DNA from: Poa pratensis
Lineage: Eukaryota > Streptophyta > Magnoliopsida > Poales > Poaceae
DNA: 64,000 bases
Direction: 5' to 3'
Assembly: GCA_947311845.1 (NCBI GenBank)
Contig: CAMZMU010000035.1
Span: 2,189,761 to 2,253,760 of the forward strand
Shown: in pieces, positions 35,455-47,087 of the stretch
How the letters are laid out: every line of letters starts with the position of its first letter
How positions within the stretch are numbered: position 1 is the stretch's first letter
The notes under the pieces: generated by a model
Databases searched by the model: none
Seen by the model: only the letters and a program-made list of their open reading frames with translations
Told to the model about the DNA's origin: nothing
Translations under genes and position numbers: made by a program

Positions 35455-36115
35455 GTTGTTGAAAGGTGGTGGAGCGAAACTCTGCCACGAGAGTGATAGA
35501 TAACCCCAAAATTGGCGTTTCCCTCCGTCCACGTCGGTGACTCCTTCTCGAAGGCGTTGTCTTGGGGTACCACGTGCTTCGCTCTGTATTGCCGGGGATT
35601 ATCGTGTCTCGGGCAATAGGTCGATTTTTTTTGTAAGCCGAGGCGATATTTCGTCTTGATGCCAGAGAAACTAAATGTATAACCGTGTGAATTCAAGGGT
35701 GCATCAGTCAGAAGGCTCGCCCTTCTTTCAATCAAAAAAAGAAAAAAAAAGACACGCTCAATATGCTTAGAATGAATTGCTGGTTTCTGTATCATACTTG
35801 TGGAGATTTGTGGGAAATAGAACGAACGATCAACCACCCATTGGACACAAAGTTGATCCTCGATTAACATGTGCTCCATGACTAGTGTGGGCAAATTACA
35901 AACTCGGTTTCAGCGGCGGATGTAGAAGCATTTTGCTGCTTCGTGTGCGCGTGGCGAATTTCAGCTCTGCGGTGTTTCTCCAAACTGACGGCCAGGGCTC
36001 TACCACTGACCGTGGACCCCACATGCATCTGTGCACGGTATAGGCCCACGCAAGCGCCCGAGGCGACGGGACAACGCGACCGTGACGCACTGCTCCAAAC
36101 GTTTTGCACCAGCAG
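35455..36115. repeat. duplicated block X, copy 2
   Basis: Direct repeat of 33930-34650 with the same order of landmarks, including the T-run, the retro-like A-rich tail and the GGACACAAAGTT segment. Copies 1 and 2 bracket membrane protein copy A. A shorter related piece occurs at about 48850-48900. Confidence 0.75.
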
Positions 36116-38091
36116 CCTTCCTTACCCGTGTAGCTATTCTCGCCAGGTTTTGTAGCCTGGCCCAGTCGTCAGTGGAATTGAATAGCGTGGGTGCGCGGCA
36201 GTGCGGCGGCCTATTTTTTTCCTCCGCGCGTCAGCGGCTGAGACCGCACCAGAGTGGAGCGTTATTTATGGCGGGCGAATTGTCGGTTCTGTCCCTGGTT
36301 TCGAAGTCCTCCACGCCTTGCGTTGCTGGACACTGCTGTCTTTTCACGACAGAGATTCTCCAAACATTCCTCGTGCTCGAAATAATTCGAGTATACTCAA
36401 AAAACTTGCCTCCAGTACCGCAAAATTGTGGTACGAGGAACAAATACTCAAAAACCACCGAAAAATGGGCGGGAGGAAAATTTAAGGCCGCAAGTCGCCC
36501 TACATCTGTCGGACTTGTCCCAAACCCGGCCAAATTCCGATGAATCCCGGAGAAATGGCAAACCACGGTCAATGTTTACACCTGGCCATCGGCCGTGGTC
36601 ACCGCTGCGAAGCCTATCATTGGTGTCACTCTACTGAAATTACCGCGGTCATTTCATATTTGCGTGAGTTATGTACTCATACCTAAAAATATGTCATTTG
36701 ACAACGGTCATTATATGCTATAGCTCCGCCCCTGCCTATCAGTGCCATAGACGCGGCCTCAAGAAGCTCTTCGCCTTTTGGTTTCAAAGCCGGTAATGGC
36801 GCGAGGATGGAGTGTCCTCGCGTGTAGCAGGTGGGTGGACCGGTTCACGCCGGAGACGGGAGCCAGATTTGACATCCATCAACATGACAACGTTTTTCTG
36901 AGCCGCTACTCAAGCCGAATATTCTACCACCCAGGTGGTTAGAGCCAATACCCTTACGACGTTTTTCAAACCCGCTCTGGCATCTACATCGATCAGTAAA
37001 TAAATATTTAATGTCTTTTTTTTAATAAAAACGAGATCAAATTATAGAGTCTTGTCCCAGTCTATTTTGATTTTATTGTTTTGAAATGTCGGTTGTGATT
37101 TGTGAATGTAACGCAAAGGCGGCTACAGAGCTCTACTTGATTCAGCCTACTTACACAAGAGATAAGAACCGAAGAGAGCTCTCGCGTCGTGACCCGCGGC
37201 CTAGCTAGGGTTCCCTCCGCCGCCGCCTCCGCTGCCGCCGGCCCCTCCCTCCCCTCTCTCCCCCGTCGTGCGCGTCCGCCGCCCCCCGTGGCGGCGGCGC
37301 GCGTCCTGCCGCGCCCTTCTCCTCGCGCCCCCTTTCCTCATCCTTCCTCGTCGCCGCCACCGGCAGGGGCCGCCGGGCGAGGCCCCCGCGACGCCGGCGG
37401 CGGCGGTATGTCCTTCCCCGCGCCAGGATAGGTGGAGGCGGAGCTCCCCTGCTTGGTAACGGCGTGCTTCGGGCGGCGGCAGTCCGGCTCCGGCCGGGAG
37501 GCAGCGTGGCGGCGGCGGTGCACGCGGAGCTGCGGGGCGGCGCAGTATGGCGGGCGGCGGCGCGCAGGTGGCAGCGGGCTCCGGCCACCCAGATCGGGGC
37601 CTTCTGGCCCTAGCTGGGTCAGGCCCGCTGGGCCCATCTGGGTTTAGGCGGGCTGCCTGGATCTTATGTGCGTTATGTGGTTCGAAGCGAGGAAGAGATG
37701 GCAGGGGCAGTGGCGACGGCGGCGGACCTTGTTGCAACGTGGCGGCGAGCTTCACGGGCCCGTTTGGGCCCGGCCGGACCCTATTAGGACTGGTGTGCCC
37801 CCTTGGGGGCTTTACGGGCCTGTTGGGCCCGGCCGGACTTGACGGGGACTGGTGTGCTATGCTGTCGCGTCCGGTCGACTACCGTCCTCGACGGTGGAGG
37901 TTGTTCCCTCCCGCTCGGCCGTGGTACTACGGTCCCCGGTTCATACTTCTCCTCACCTTGTCTTGCAGACCTAATGCCAGCTTCTTCGGTGAGACGACGG
38001 TGGTGGCTTCGGAATCGTTCTGGCGCATGTTGGTGGGCGTCTAGTCTGGTGGTGTCGAGGCTTGTCCTCGCGGGGCTCTTATGCTACGGAT
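36116..38091. other. no recognisable gene; GC-rich block from 37150
   Basis: Bases 36116-37120 hold nothing I can name. From 37150 to 38090 the sequence is very GC-rich (GGGTTCCCTCCGCCGCCGCC type), like a LINE or gene 5' UTR. It contains a direct repeat of about 60 bp near 37752 and 37812 (TTGGGCCCGGCCGGAC core). Open frames of 100-180 codons on both strands look compositional. Confidence 0.4.
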
Positions 38092-38459
38092 TGTCCGGGG
38101 CGGCGGCTGGAGAGCCCCGAGGGACCCACACGTGGGCTCGGCGCGCCAGGAGGGGGCCCCGCGCCCTGGCCACGTGTGGGGCCCACGTGGCTCCTCTCCG
38201 ATGCCTCTTTGGTCCGTCAGATGAGTTCTGATAAAATAGGGACTCTCGTGAAGTTTCGTCCAATTCCGAGAATATTTCCAGACTAGCTTTTATGGAATAC
38301 AAAAACAGCAGAAAACAGGAACTGACACTTCGGCATCTTGTTAATAGGTTAGTCCCAAAAAATGTATAAAAGTGATATAAAGTAGATGCAAAACATGTAG
38401 CAATTGGTATAAAACAAGCATGGAACATCAAAAATTATAGATACGTTTGAGACGTATCA
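38092..38459 (-). mobile_element. LTR fragment, minus orientation
   Basis: Read on the minus strand it begins TGATACGTCTCAAACGTATC, preceded by a purine-rich tract (AAGCTTGGGGATGC), so it looks like the start of a 3' LTR next to its polypurine tract. It matches the plus-strand segment 40404-40720 at high similarity. It is truncated at about 38092, where it meets unrelated GC-rich sequence. Confidence 0.75.
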
Positions 38460-40395
38460 GCATCCCCAAGCTTAGTTCCTACTCGTTCTCGAGTAGGTAA
38501 ATGATAAAAACAAAATAATTTTTGAGGTGACATGCTACCATCATAATATTGATCATATAATATTGCAAGGCACATATAAATGAATAAAGTGATCCAAGTC
38601 AATGGTCTATAATTTGCTACCAAGTAGATAATGAGTAAACAATGAATCACACAAGCTAAACGTTTTTATGAATAGTACTTTCGAGACAAGCATCAAACAG
38701 TTTTGCATAAGTGTTAACTCATAAAGCAATAGTTTCTAATAAAAGGTATTCAATCAACACAAAGGAAGAATTAATTTTCAGCATTTGGTTCAACTTTCAA
38801 CATATTTATCTCATGGATATTGTCAACACAAAGTAGTATAACAAGTTCAATACATTGCATATAACGCATGTTGTAACAAAGTTGACACTAGTGTTTGCTT
38901 GTGGAAAACAGAAAGAATAGGAAAACTGACTCAACATAAAAGTAAAAGAAAAGCCCTTCGCAGAGGGAAGCAGGGATTAAGTCATGTGCTAGAGCTTTTA
39001 GCCTTTTGAAAGCATATAGAGATTGCATAAAATATTTGATACTCCTCCCAACCTTGCTAACACAAGCCATGGCTAACCGAATCCTCGGGTGTCTTCCATC
39101 AATCACATACCATGGAGGAGTATCTATTTTTTGAGAGGTGTTTGTTAATTGTCAACGAATGGTAGCGGGTGAGAACAGTATTCTACCTGTCAAACGGACT
39201 TTTAAGAGCGGCTCCCATGAAGGACGTTATTTCTACCAGCAAGGCAGATCATCCCTCTTTCTCTTTGGTTTACACACATTTAGGTATTTCACTGTTTGTC
39301 ATTGCTTACTGATGAATCTGGGCAAAAGTGTGAAGAGAATTAATTGGTTAAAGTTGTAATTAATTGGGACTGGGCACCCCGTTGCCAGCTCTTTTTGCAA
39401 GTTATTGGATAAGCGGATGTATATGCCACTAGTCCAGGTGTAAAAGTCCATTCAATAAATAGAATAAAGAATAACCACACTAATTCCTCATGAGCTAGTA
39501 AATATTGACAAAAAAAGGGAATAATAACATTTTGAATAATTTAAAGGTAGCACATGAAAAATTTACTTGGAGTGGCAAGGAAATACCACATATAGGTAGT
39601 TATGGTGGACACAAATGGCATGGATTTTGGCTCAAGGATTTGGATGCACGAGAAGCATTCCCTTTCAGTACAGAGTTTAGGCTAGCAAGGTTATGTAAGC
39701 AAACAAGAATATCAACCCGTACACCAAGTTTTATATGACAAACATATTGCAAACGTTATAAGACTTCATACCGTCTTCCTTGTTAACCGAACCCTGTTAT
39801 TAGAAAATATCTAGACCTCAGAGATACCACCGATGCAAACTAAATTTTCAACAAGTTTTACGGTAGTTCTTCACTAATAGGCTTAACTCATGTGATGCAC
39901 AATTTAATCATGATCTACTTGTTAACTCAAAACAATTAACAAGCATCAAGTTATCCAAACTAGTGATCTACAAGATTAAGCAAGTTTTTCCTTATACCAA
40001 TTTTCACATGCAACATTTTCTGAACCAACCAAACACCAATCAACTTATTTAATCAACTCTGTAAACAAATATAAGTGAATCAAGAGAGTACTTTCTACAA
40101 AAGAAAGCTAATAGCTCTGACAAGAGATACATGAAAACAAGAGCTAAAAGCTGAACAACGCTAGATATGAATACTCAACAAATATAAGTGAAGAATAGGA
40201 GTATTCTCATGAAAAAGCGGAGCGTGTCTCTCTCCGAATCAAGAATGCTAGGGTCCAGTCAAGATTTATTGAAAATAAAAGTACAATACTGAAAATAAAA
40301 GCACACAGACGCTCCAAGAAAAGCACATATGATGTGAAAGAATTAAAATATAGTTTCACTAGAGATGACCTGATAATTTTGACGATGAAGAAGGG
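38460..40395. mobile_element. retrotransposon non-coding interior
   Basis: About 1.9 kb of AT-rich sequence with no gag or pol frame, flanked by LTR copies in opposite orientations. The start (CATCCCCAAGCTTAG) and end (GATGAAGAAGGGAATGCC) look like polypurine-tract-type sequences pointing outwards on both sides. It is probably the untranslated interior of a large non-autonomous or rearranged Gypsy-type element. Confidence 0.6.
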
Positions 40396-41952
40396 AATGC
40401 CTCCATGCTTGTTTTATACCAATTGCTACATGTTTTGCATCTACTTTATATCACTTTATTACATTTTTTGGGACTAACCTATTAACAAGATGTCGAAGTG
40501 CCAGTTCATGTTTTCTGCTGTTTTTGTATTCCAGAAAAGTTAGTCTGGAAATATTCTCGGAATTGGACGAAACTACACGGGAGTCACTATTTTACCAGAA
40601 CTCACCTGACGGACCAAAGAGGCATCGGAGAGGAGCCACGTGGGCCCCACACGTGGCCAGGGCGCGGGCCCCCCTCTGGGGCGCCCAGGGTGCGTGTGGG
40701 CCCCACTGAGGCCTCCAGCCGCCGCCCTTTCGCCTACTTATTCCCCCTGACGCGAAAACCCTAGGTACCTGAGCAAAAATCCACGAAAAGTTCCAGAGAC
40801 GCCGCCGCCGTCAGCCCTTGCTCGGGGGGGTTCAGAACCTCTTCCCGGCACCCTGCCGGAGAGGGGAATCGTCACCGGAGGCTTCTACATCGCCATGCCT
40901 GCCTCCGGAGTGATGCGTGAGTAGTTCATCCTTGGACTACGGGTCCATAGCTGTAGCTAGATGGTTGTCTCTCCACTTTGTGCCATCATGTTTAGATCTT
41001 GTGAGCTGCCCTACATGATCAAGATCATATTATTGTAATGCTACATGTTGTGTTTGCTGGGATCCGATGAATATTGAATACTATGTCAAGTTGATTATCA
41101 ATTTATCTTATATGTTATTTAAGATCTTGCATGCTTTCCGTTACTCGTAGATGCTTTGGCCAAGTAGATGCTTGTAACTCCAAGAGAGAGTATTTATGCT
41201 AGATAGTGGGTTCATGCCTCCATTTAACCTGGGACAGTGACAGAAAGTTCTAAGATTGCGGATGTGTTGTTGCCACTAGGGATAACCTAACGATGCTATG
41301 TCCACGGCCATATGTGTTTATTTACATTACGCACTTTACTTAATGCAATTATCCGTTGCTTGCAACTTAATACCAACGAGGAACTCGGATGACAACCCGG
41401 CGGTGGATTATTAGTCATAGATGCTATTGGATAACGGTCTATGTATCTTGTCGTAATGCCCAATTAAATATCATAGTAGTCACCATGTCATATATATGCA
41501 TTGTCATGCGCTCAATATTTTGTCAATTGCCCGGCTGTAATTTGTTCACCCAGCATGTTAGTTATCTTTTATGGAGAGACACCACTAGTGAACTGTGGAC
41601 TCCGGTCCATTCTTTTACACTGATTAAACAACCACAAACTGCAAACTGTTCCTTTTTCATTCTCTGCAATTAAACATCATTTTCCACACGAGACGTTTAA
41701 TCCTTTGTTTTCAGCAAGCCGGTGAGATTGACAACCTCATTGTTTCGTTGGGGCAAAGTAGTTTGATTGTGTTGTGTGCATATTTCACGTTGGTGATTGT
41801 ATTGCGCCGTGCGAGCCACCAACAACCTTCTGAAGAGTTGCTGCTCCTACTGGTTCGATAACCTTGGTTTCTTTCTGAGGGAAAACTTGCTGCTGAACTG
41901 CATCATACCTTCCTCTTGGGGTCTCCCAACGAGCGTGTGATTCACGCCATCA
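40396..41952 (+). mobile_element. LTR, plus orientation, almost full length
   Basis: The first 330 bp match the inverted copy at 38092-38459; the very start (TGATACG...) is missing. It continues through a promoter-like AGGGTTTTCG-type region (complement view) and a long AT-rich part. It ends near TGAGGGAAAACTTGCTGCTG and CACGCCATCA at 41952, the usual end of this LTR type as I remember it. Length is about 1.55 kb. There is no coding capacity. Confidence 0.65.
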
Positions 41953-43575
41953 GCTGCCTCCCCCACCAGGGCCGCCCTTCCCCTTCCTCCTCCTCCCGCC
42001 GAGTCAGGCCTGCGGGCCGCCGCGCACCACGAAGCTATGCACTCGCGGTCGAGGTCAGGCGGCGTCCGCCGCCATTGGACGGGAAGGAGGAGCAGGCCAT
42101 GGAAGCGTCCCCCTGATTCTCTTTGCCCGCACCGACCGACGCCGCCGCCGTGCTCCTTCTCCTCCCGCGACCCCCGCCCTTCTCCTTGCTGCCAGGTCGC
42201 CCGTCCTCTGAGCCGAGCGCCCGCCGTCCCTCCGAGCCGAGCGCCTGCCGTTGTCAAGACGACCGCTCGCGGCCACCACCGTCTGGGCTGCCTAGCGGGA
42301 GCAGTTGAGCACCACGAGGAGGGGTGGCACAGGGAGCTCGGCGGTGCTGCGCCGACGAGGAGGAGGACGGAAGGAGGAGAAGGAGGCGCGGGGCCTCCCG
42401 CTTCTCGGGTTGTCGCCGTCCGAGGAGAGAAGGGAGGAGGAGCGTAGGGCTCGAAGAATTGGAGGAGACGAGGCGAGTGAGGGGATTGGTTGCGGGGATG
42501 GGAGGGCATTGGTGGCTAGGGCTTCACCGTGCCTCGTCCCCGCAAAGAGAAAGGTGAGGCAGTAGAGCAAGCAAACCGACCAACGAGATACATCTGAACC
42601 ATCAAATTACTGATCGACGGTCAAAACTCAGCGATTAACCACATGCCAGCAATTCCAGCAGAAATGTATGTTGTAGAGATGTGTTGCACACAGTGCAGTG
42701 CTGGAGAAGGCACTGAGGATACACGTCTCTATTGTGTCCATGTCCACTTAAAATCATTTATACACTACTAGATCCAACCTGCATGTTATAAAATATGAAT
42801 ACTATAGAGAGAAGTTAGAATTAGCATAGGCGGTGTTATAGCAAACCAAAAGAGATAATAACTTTACAATGGAAAAGGTGTTCTTATGTCAATGTTTATC
42901 TATCTAAATTTACAAACCATAGCAACTAAGGAGCAACAACTGTCGGTCTAAGTTTTGCGTGTTTCCATTGAAGGAAATTCTAGAGAAGCATTCTCCGAAA
43001 ACTCTGTCATATGACATGCAACAATATGCCACAAAACCCATGTTGTTTTGTGTTTTTTGTGTCTTTGTCTAAGTTTTGTGTGTTTCCTCAGATATTTCGA
43101 TGACATTTTATTTTCTTTTTAAATTTCTGCAAATACATGTTTTTGTTATAATCGTTTGTATATTCGTTAAAATAGTTGGTGATTTTTGTTGTCAATGAAT
43201 CTGCGGAAAAAATGGTGTTGCTTAACCACTTTTTATGTTTCAACTAGATGGTGTTTTTTTGTAATCGTCTTATTTTTGTTTGGTTCGTTGGTCACTTTTG
43301 TTGCAATCCAATACGTAGCAACAAAAATAAAATGCTACAAACGTATAATTGTTTTGTTTCAACCGTTTTCGGTATTTGTTGTGAGATTTTTGCCACAATG
43401 CTACATATGTTCTTTTTTGTTGTTTGAAAACTACATACATTTTCCTACAAACACAAATCTATTTTGCTTCAGTTCTCTTTGTCGGTGTTATGAACTAATG
43501 TTGCAACGCTACAACTTGCAATTGTGCCTTTTGTTAACAAAAACACATGTTATATTCATGTTACAAGTTTCAAGT
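41953..43575. other. GC-rich gene-fragment-like block, then AT-rich spacer
   Basis: Bases 41953-42560 are GC-rich with a 220-codon minus frame (Pro/Arg/Ser-rich) that I do not recognise; it may be captured 5' gene sequence. Bases 42571-43575 are AT-rich with no gene. Confidence 0.35.
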
Positions 43576-43578
43576 TTA

Positions 43579-43804
43579 GGGCTCATTTGATTCCATAGGA
43601 TAGGAAAAGTATAGAAATAGGAATCCTATAGGATTTGAATGACATGGCTAATTGAATCATATAGAAAGATCAAACTCCTTTGATTGTGTGAAGGAATTTT
43701 TCCATGAGGTTGGACCTCATGTTATTTTCCTACAAAGTTTACACTACAAGATTCCTACGGGATTTTGTCCTATAGGATTTGATCATATGAATCAAACGGC
43801 ATCC
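43579..43804. mobile_element. probable Tourist/Harbinger-type MITE
   Basis: The ends are imperfect inverted repeats (GGGCTCATTTGATTCCATAG and GGATGCCGTTTGATTCATA), and the interior is rich in CCTATAGGATT words, a common grass MITE layout. The 3-bp target duplication is not clear, so the right boundary is uncertain. Confidence 0.45.
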
Positions 43805-44830
43805 GAAGGAAAAATTCCCATAAGATTTCGATCACACAGAAATCCTTTGCAAATTGATTTTTAGTTGTACTCTACAAGTTTTTTGTTCTATTGTTGATTC
43901 TAATTTATATTCCCACTGACGTGAGATATGGTCACAAGGATGAAAAGGGAAGGAAAAGTCAGTGCAGCAGTACAAGGCGGGCTGCACTCGTATATTCCAC
44001 CAGCCTGAAAAGTTAGCATGCGACATGTCAGGGAGCAAGTGCCTCTTAACAAATCCGATATTTTTTCCACTAACTACCCTGGCTACTTGTAGTCTAATGG
44101 TACGGGCACTCGGACCACGGGAACAAGACGAAGGTCATGGCGCCGCCGCACGGTGACACCCATCTCCTCCGTCATGTCCAAGTCCCCTGGATCCGCCCCG
44201 ACGGGCATCTCCCAGTCGAAATGGTATAGCAGCCCGGCAAGCGCGATCTCCAAGTTGGCGAGGCCGAACGCCATGCCCGGGCACATCCGCCGGCCCGCCC
44301 CGAACGGTGTGAATTCCATGTCTAAGCCCTTGAAGTCAACGCCACCGCCCTCGAACCTCTCCGGCACGAACTCGTCGGCGGCTTCCCAGTGGGCCGGGTC
44401 CCTGCTGATGGCCCAGGCGTTGACGAGCACCATGGTCCCCTTGGGCACGTCGAAGCCTAGGAGCCGACAGCCGTCGCTGCGGCATTCCCGCGGCAGCAGC
44501 AGCGGCGCCGGCGGGTGCAGCCGAAGCGCCTCACTAGGCGCATGTAGTCAAGACCGCTGAGGGAAGCCTCGGTCACCTTGGGCTGTCCGGCGAGCACTCG
44601 CCGGACCTCGTCTTGCGCCTTCCGCATCACCCTCGGGTTCCTCACCAGCTCCGCCATCGTCCACTGCAGCGTCGTCGCCGCCGTCTCGCTGCCCCCGGCG
44701 AACATGTCCTGTTCGACACACCAACAGCTCCTTTTTTCATGGTCTGTCTAGGTCTCTAGCCTCTAGGAGTAATATTGGATGGATGCGGCGAGGAGGAACT
44801 TACGCCGACGGCCGATCTGATGTTGTCAGT

Positions 44831-45458
44831 CAGTGGCGAAGCTAGAATTTTTTGGAGGGTGTGCCTTTTCCACACTCCAAATTTTTTTTGACAACACAAA
44901 TAGTAGTGTCACCAAAATACTCACTCCGTCCCAAAATAAGTGTCTTAAACTTGTCCAAAAGTGAATGTATCTACACATGAAACAAGTATAGATACATCAT
45001 TTTTGGACAAATCTAAGACACTTATTTTAAAACGGAGAGAGTACTATAGCCAGCAAATATTTTTGGAGGGCTCGCCCGCTTGCCTCCGCTGCCTCATTTA
45101 TGTGTCTTCCTTCTTGACTTTCTCTCGCGCCACGGGCCACCCAAGTTGAAAAGGAGAGTAAATTAGGGATTTGAGCTGAGAGGAACCAGGATTTGAGAGC
45201 AAGCGAGCAGCAGTCGATCTGTGGTAGATGAAAGTGATGGTGGAACAAACATTGATCCATGCGGGAGCAATTGAGGCCTTATGGGCTGTAAATAGTAATG
45301 GTCCGGGTAACTTGGGCTTCTCTCTAGACTTTTCTTTTTCTTTAAGCGTGATCTTTAGTTAGTGTGGCATGACGGGTTGACAACTGCTAAGCTGATCAAA
45401 GAAATTCACGGAAGCTCTGGGTGTGGCACACCCGGCACACCCGCTGGCTCCGCCAATT
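44831..45458. mobile_element. hAT-like element inserted in the P450 exon
   Basis: The left end is CAGTGGCGAAGCTAG and the complement of the right end is AATTGGCGGAGCCAG (11 of 15 bases match). It is flanked by TTGTCAGT at 44823-44830 and ATGTCAGT at 45459-45466, an 8-bp target duplication with one change. Removing it restores continuity of the P450 reading between LTTD and NIRSAVG. It is non-coding and contains a nested Stowaway. Confidence 0.8.
44920..45041. mobile_element. Stowaway MITE nested in the hAT-like element
   Basis: A 122-bp element with ends CTCACTCCGTCCC and the complement CTCTCTCCG, TA on both sides (44918-44919 and 45042-45043). The long inverted repeat has AATAAGTGTCTTA and its complement. 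Confidence 0.9.
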
Positions 45459-45684
45459 ATGTCAGTGGTCAGGGGAACTGCAGGTTGCCTTCCCGCTGGA
45501 TCCTGAGAAGCACGTCGAGCAGGTCCTCCTCCTCGTCGGCGGCCGCCCGGTGCTCCTGGTGCTCCCGCACAACGGCGTCCATGAACGCGTCCACCTGCCG
45601 GCGGTGCTGCCTCATCCGGCCCGGCATCCGGCTGACGAGCATGGCGAGGCGCGACAACGGTGTGGAGGTTATGTCGAACGGGTA

Positions 45685-46165
45685 TACCTGCCACGGTGGA
45701 TAAAACCTGGCCCACTAGGGAGGCCCATCAGATAAAGCCGGTGGGCTTAATGGAGAAGGCCTCATGGGCTTAGGCGCAAGGATAAGCTCTGGGCTGGCTT
45801 AGTGAAGTCCAAGACGAAGGCCTGGCTGCGTTCGCCTTAGGGAGCAAGTTAGGGTTTGTTACCGTGTTAGTGTAGGACTCGTGATCTAGGTCGGTTAAGG
45901 CTTTCCTTGTAGGGGAAGGCTTGGCGCCTTTATAAGCCAGCCTTCCAGCAGCCTTAGGGCACGCATACAACCTCATTGTAACCTGTACACATATTTGCCT
46001 TGAGTGAATTATAGCAGCACGTAGGATCTCGCCACCGTCCTGAGATCCGAAGCTGGGTAAAATCGTGTGTGCAATCCCGTCACTGGAACCCTCCACGTTC
46101 TTCCCCACCTCCTCTACGGTACGTATGAATACTTCTAGTAGTTCCGCGTTACCAATACCTCGACA
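45685..46165 (+). mobile_element. solo-LTR-like insertion in P450 exon 1
   Basis: This 481-bp insertion splits the P450 codons between LPDLYPF and the following ITSTPLSRL stretch. An exact AACGGGTA duplication lies at 45677-45684 and 46166-46173. It contains a TATA-like CTTTATAAG near 45929-45937 and a downstream leader-like region, and ends CTCGACA. It begins TACCTG rather than TG, which could be a decayed TG. The 8-bp repeat is longer than the usual 5 bp of LTR elements, so the class is likely but not proven. Confidence 0.55.
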
Positions 46166-46932
46166 AACGGGTAGAGGTCCGGCAGGCTCATCCCGGCGAA
46201 CAACTTGAGCCCGCGCTGCAGCATCGCCAGGAACGCGTCCCGGTCCTTGAACCTGCTCCCGACGATGGTGCGGACCGACGAGTCGGCGGCGTACGCCGCC
46301 AGGAGCTCGCTGAGGTTCACCGTGGTCCCCCGCGAGGCCGCCACCGCGCAGAGCAGCCGGCCGGCCTCCTCCTCGCGCACGGGGCGGAAGGAGCGGACGC
46401 GTCGGGCGCTGAGCAGCTCGACGTTGCAGATCTTGCGTATCTGGCGCCACTCGTCGCCGTACGGCGCGAAGATGATCCCCTCGGCGCCCCTGGCGATGCA
46501 CAGGCGGACCATGCGGGTCATGTGGCGGGTGGCGAAGTCGACATCGCGGGACACCATGACCTCGCGGGCGGCCTCCGAGGAGGAGGCGACGACGACTGGG
46601 AGCCGGCCGAGGCGGAGAAGCACGATCGGTCCGTGGCGCCGCGCGAGGTCGCGCATGGCGCGGTGCGGCAGGTCCCGGACGAGGTGGTGGAGGTGGCCGA
46701 GCACCGGGAGCGCCCAGGGAGACGGTGGCAGACGGAGACGGACGGCAGTGCGGCGCTGGCGGTTGAGGCAGAGGAGTGGGACGATGGCTAGGAGAGCGAG
46801 GAGCAGAAGGTAGAGCGGCAGCGACGCCATGGCAATCCAAGGTCAAAGGATGGAGCGGAAAGAAGGCAGGTGCTGCTGCTACCTGCTAGTGCTAGCTGCA
46901 GCCTGGGCGATCGATCCAAGAAGATTACAAGG

Positions 46933-47087
46933 CATATGGCACCAGGGGGCAATCTGGGCCATCCGTTTCGGCGATCCGACGGCCCAGATTCGCCGTTGAC
47001 CGCGGACAAAATTTGGCCGGTCACCGGCGAATCCGGGCCGTCGGATCGCCGAAACGGACGGCCCAGATTGCCCCCCGGCGCCATATG
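46933..47087. mobile_element. inverted-repeat MITE upstream of the P450
   Basis: A near-perfect palindrome about 100 bp upstream of the P450 start codon. Arms of about 62 bp (CATATGGCRCCRGGGGGCAA, then CCGTTTCGGCGATCCGACGG) flank a centre of about 30 bp. No clear target duplication is seen. Confidence 0.7.

Larger units (their letters stand above)
44083..46830 (-). pseudogene. cytochrome P450 (CYP71-type) broken by two transposons and a frameshift
   Basis: The N-terminus (46830 leftwards) has a membrane anchor (MASLPLYLLLLALLAIVPLL), the proline hinge LPPSPWALPVLGHLHHL, and a C-helix with WRQIRKICNVELLS. Exon 1 runs 46830-44804 and exon 2 runs 44708-44083, with a GT/AG intron at the usual CYP71 position before the I-helix motif AGGSETAAT (A/G-G-x-E-T). 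The [10 protein letters not shown] stretch, FVPERF and the heme-ligand loop [10 protein letters not shown] are intact. Three lesions: an LTR-like insertion at 45685-46165, a hAT-like insertion at 44831-45458 carrying a Stowaway, and a small deletion near 44535 between LDYMRLV and the EALRLHPP stretch that shifts the frame. The original enzyme would be an ER monooxygenase of unknown substrate. Confidence 0.9.

Noticed and set aside
36900..36960. tRNA-like GTGGTTAGAGC word
   Set aside because: Only an A-box-like fragment; no cloverleaf, B-box or terminator could be drawn.
41847..42509. 220-codon minus frame
   Set aside because: Runs across the LTR end into an unrelated GC-rich block, so it cannot be one gene.
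45770..46846. 358-codon minus frame overlapping the P450
   Set aside because: It is in a different frame from the P450 and crosses the LTR-like insertion; GC-rich third positions explain its openness.
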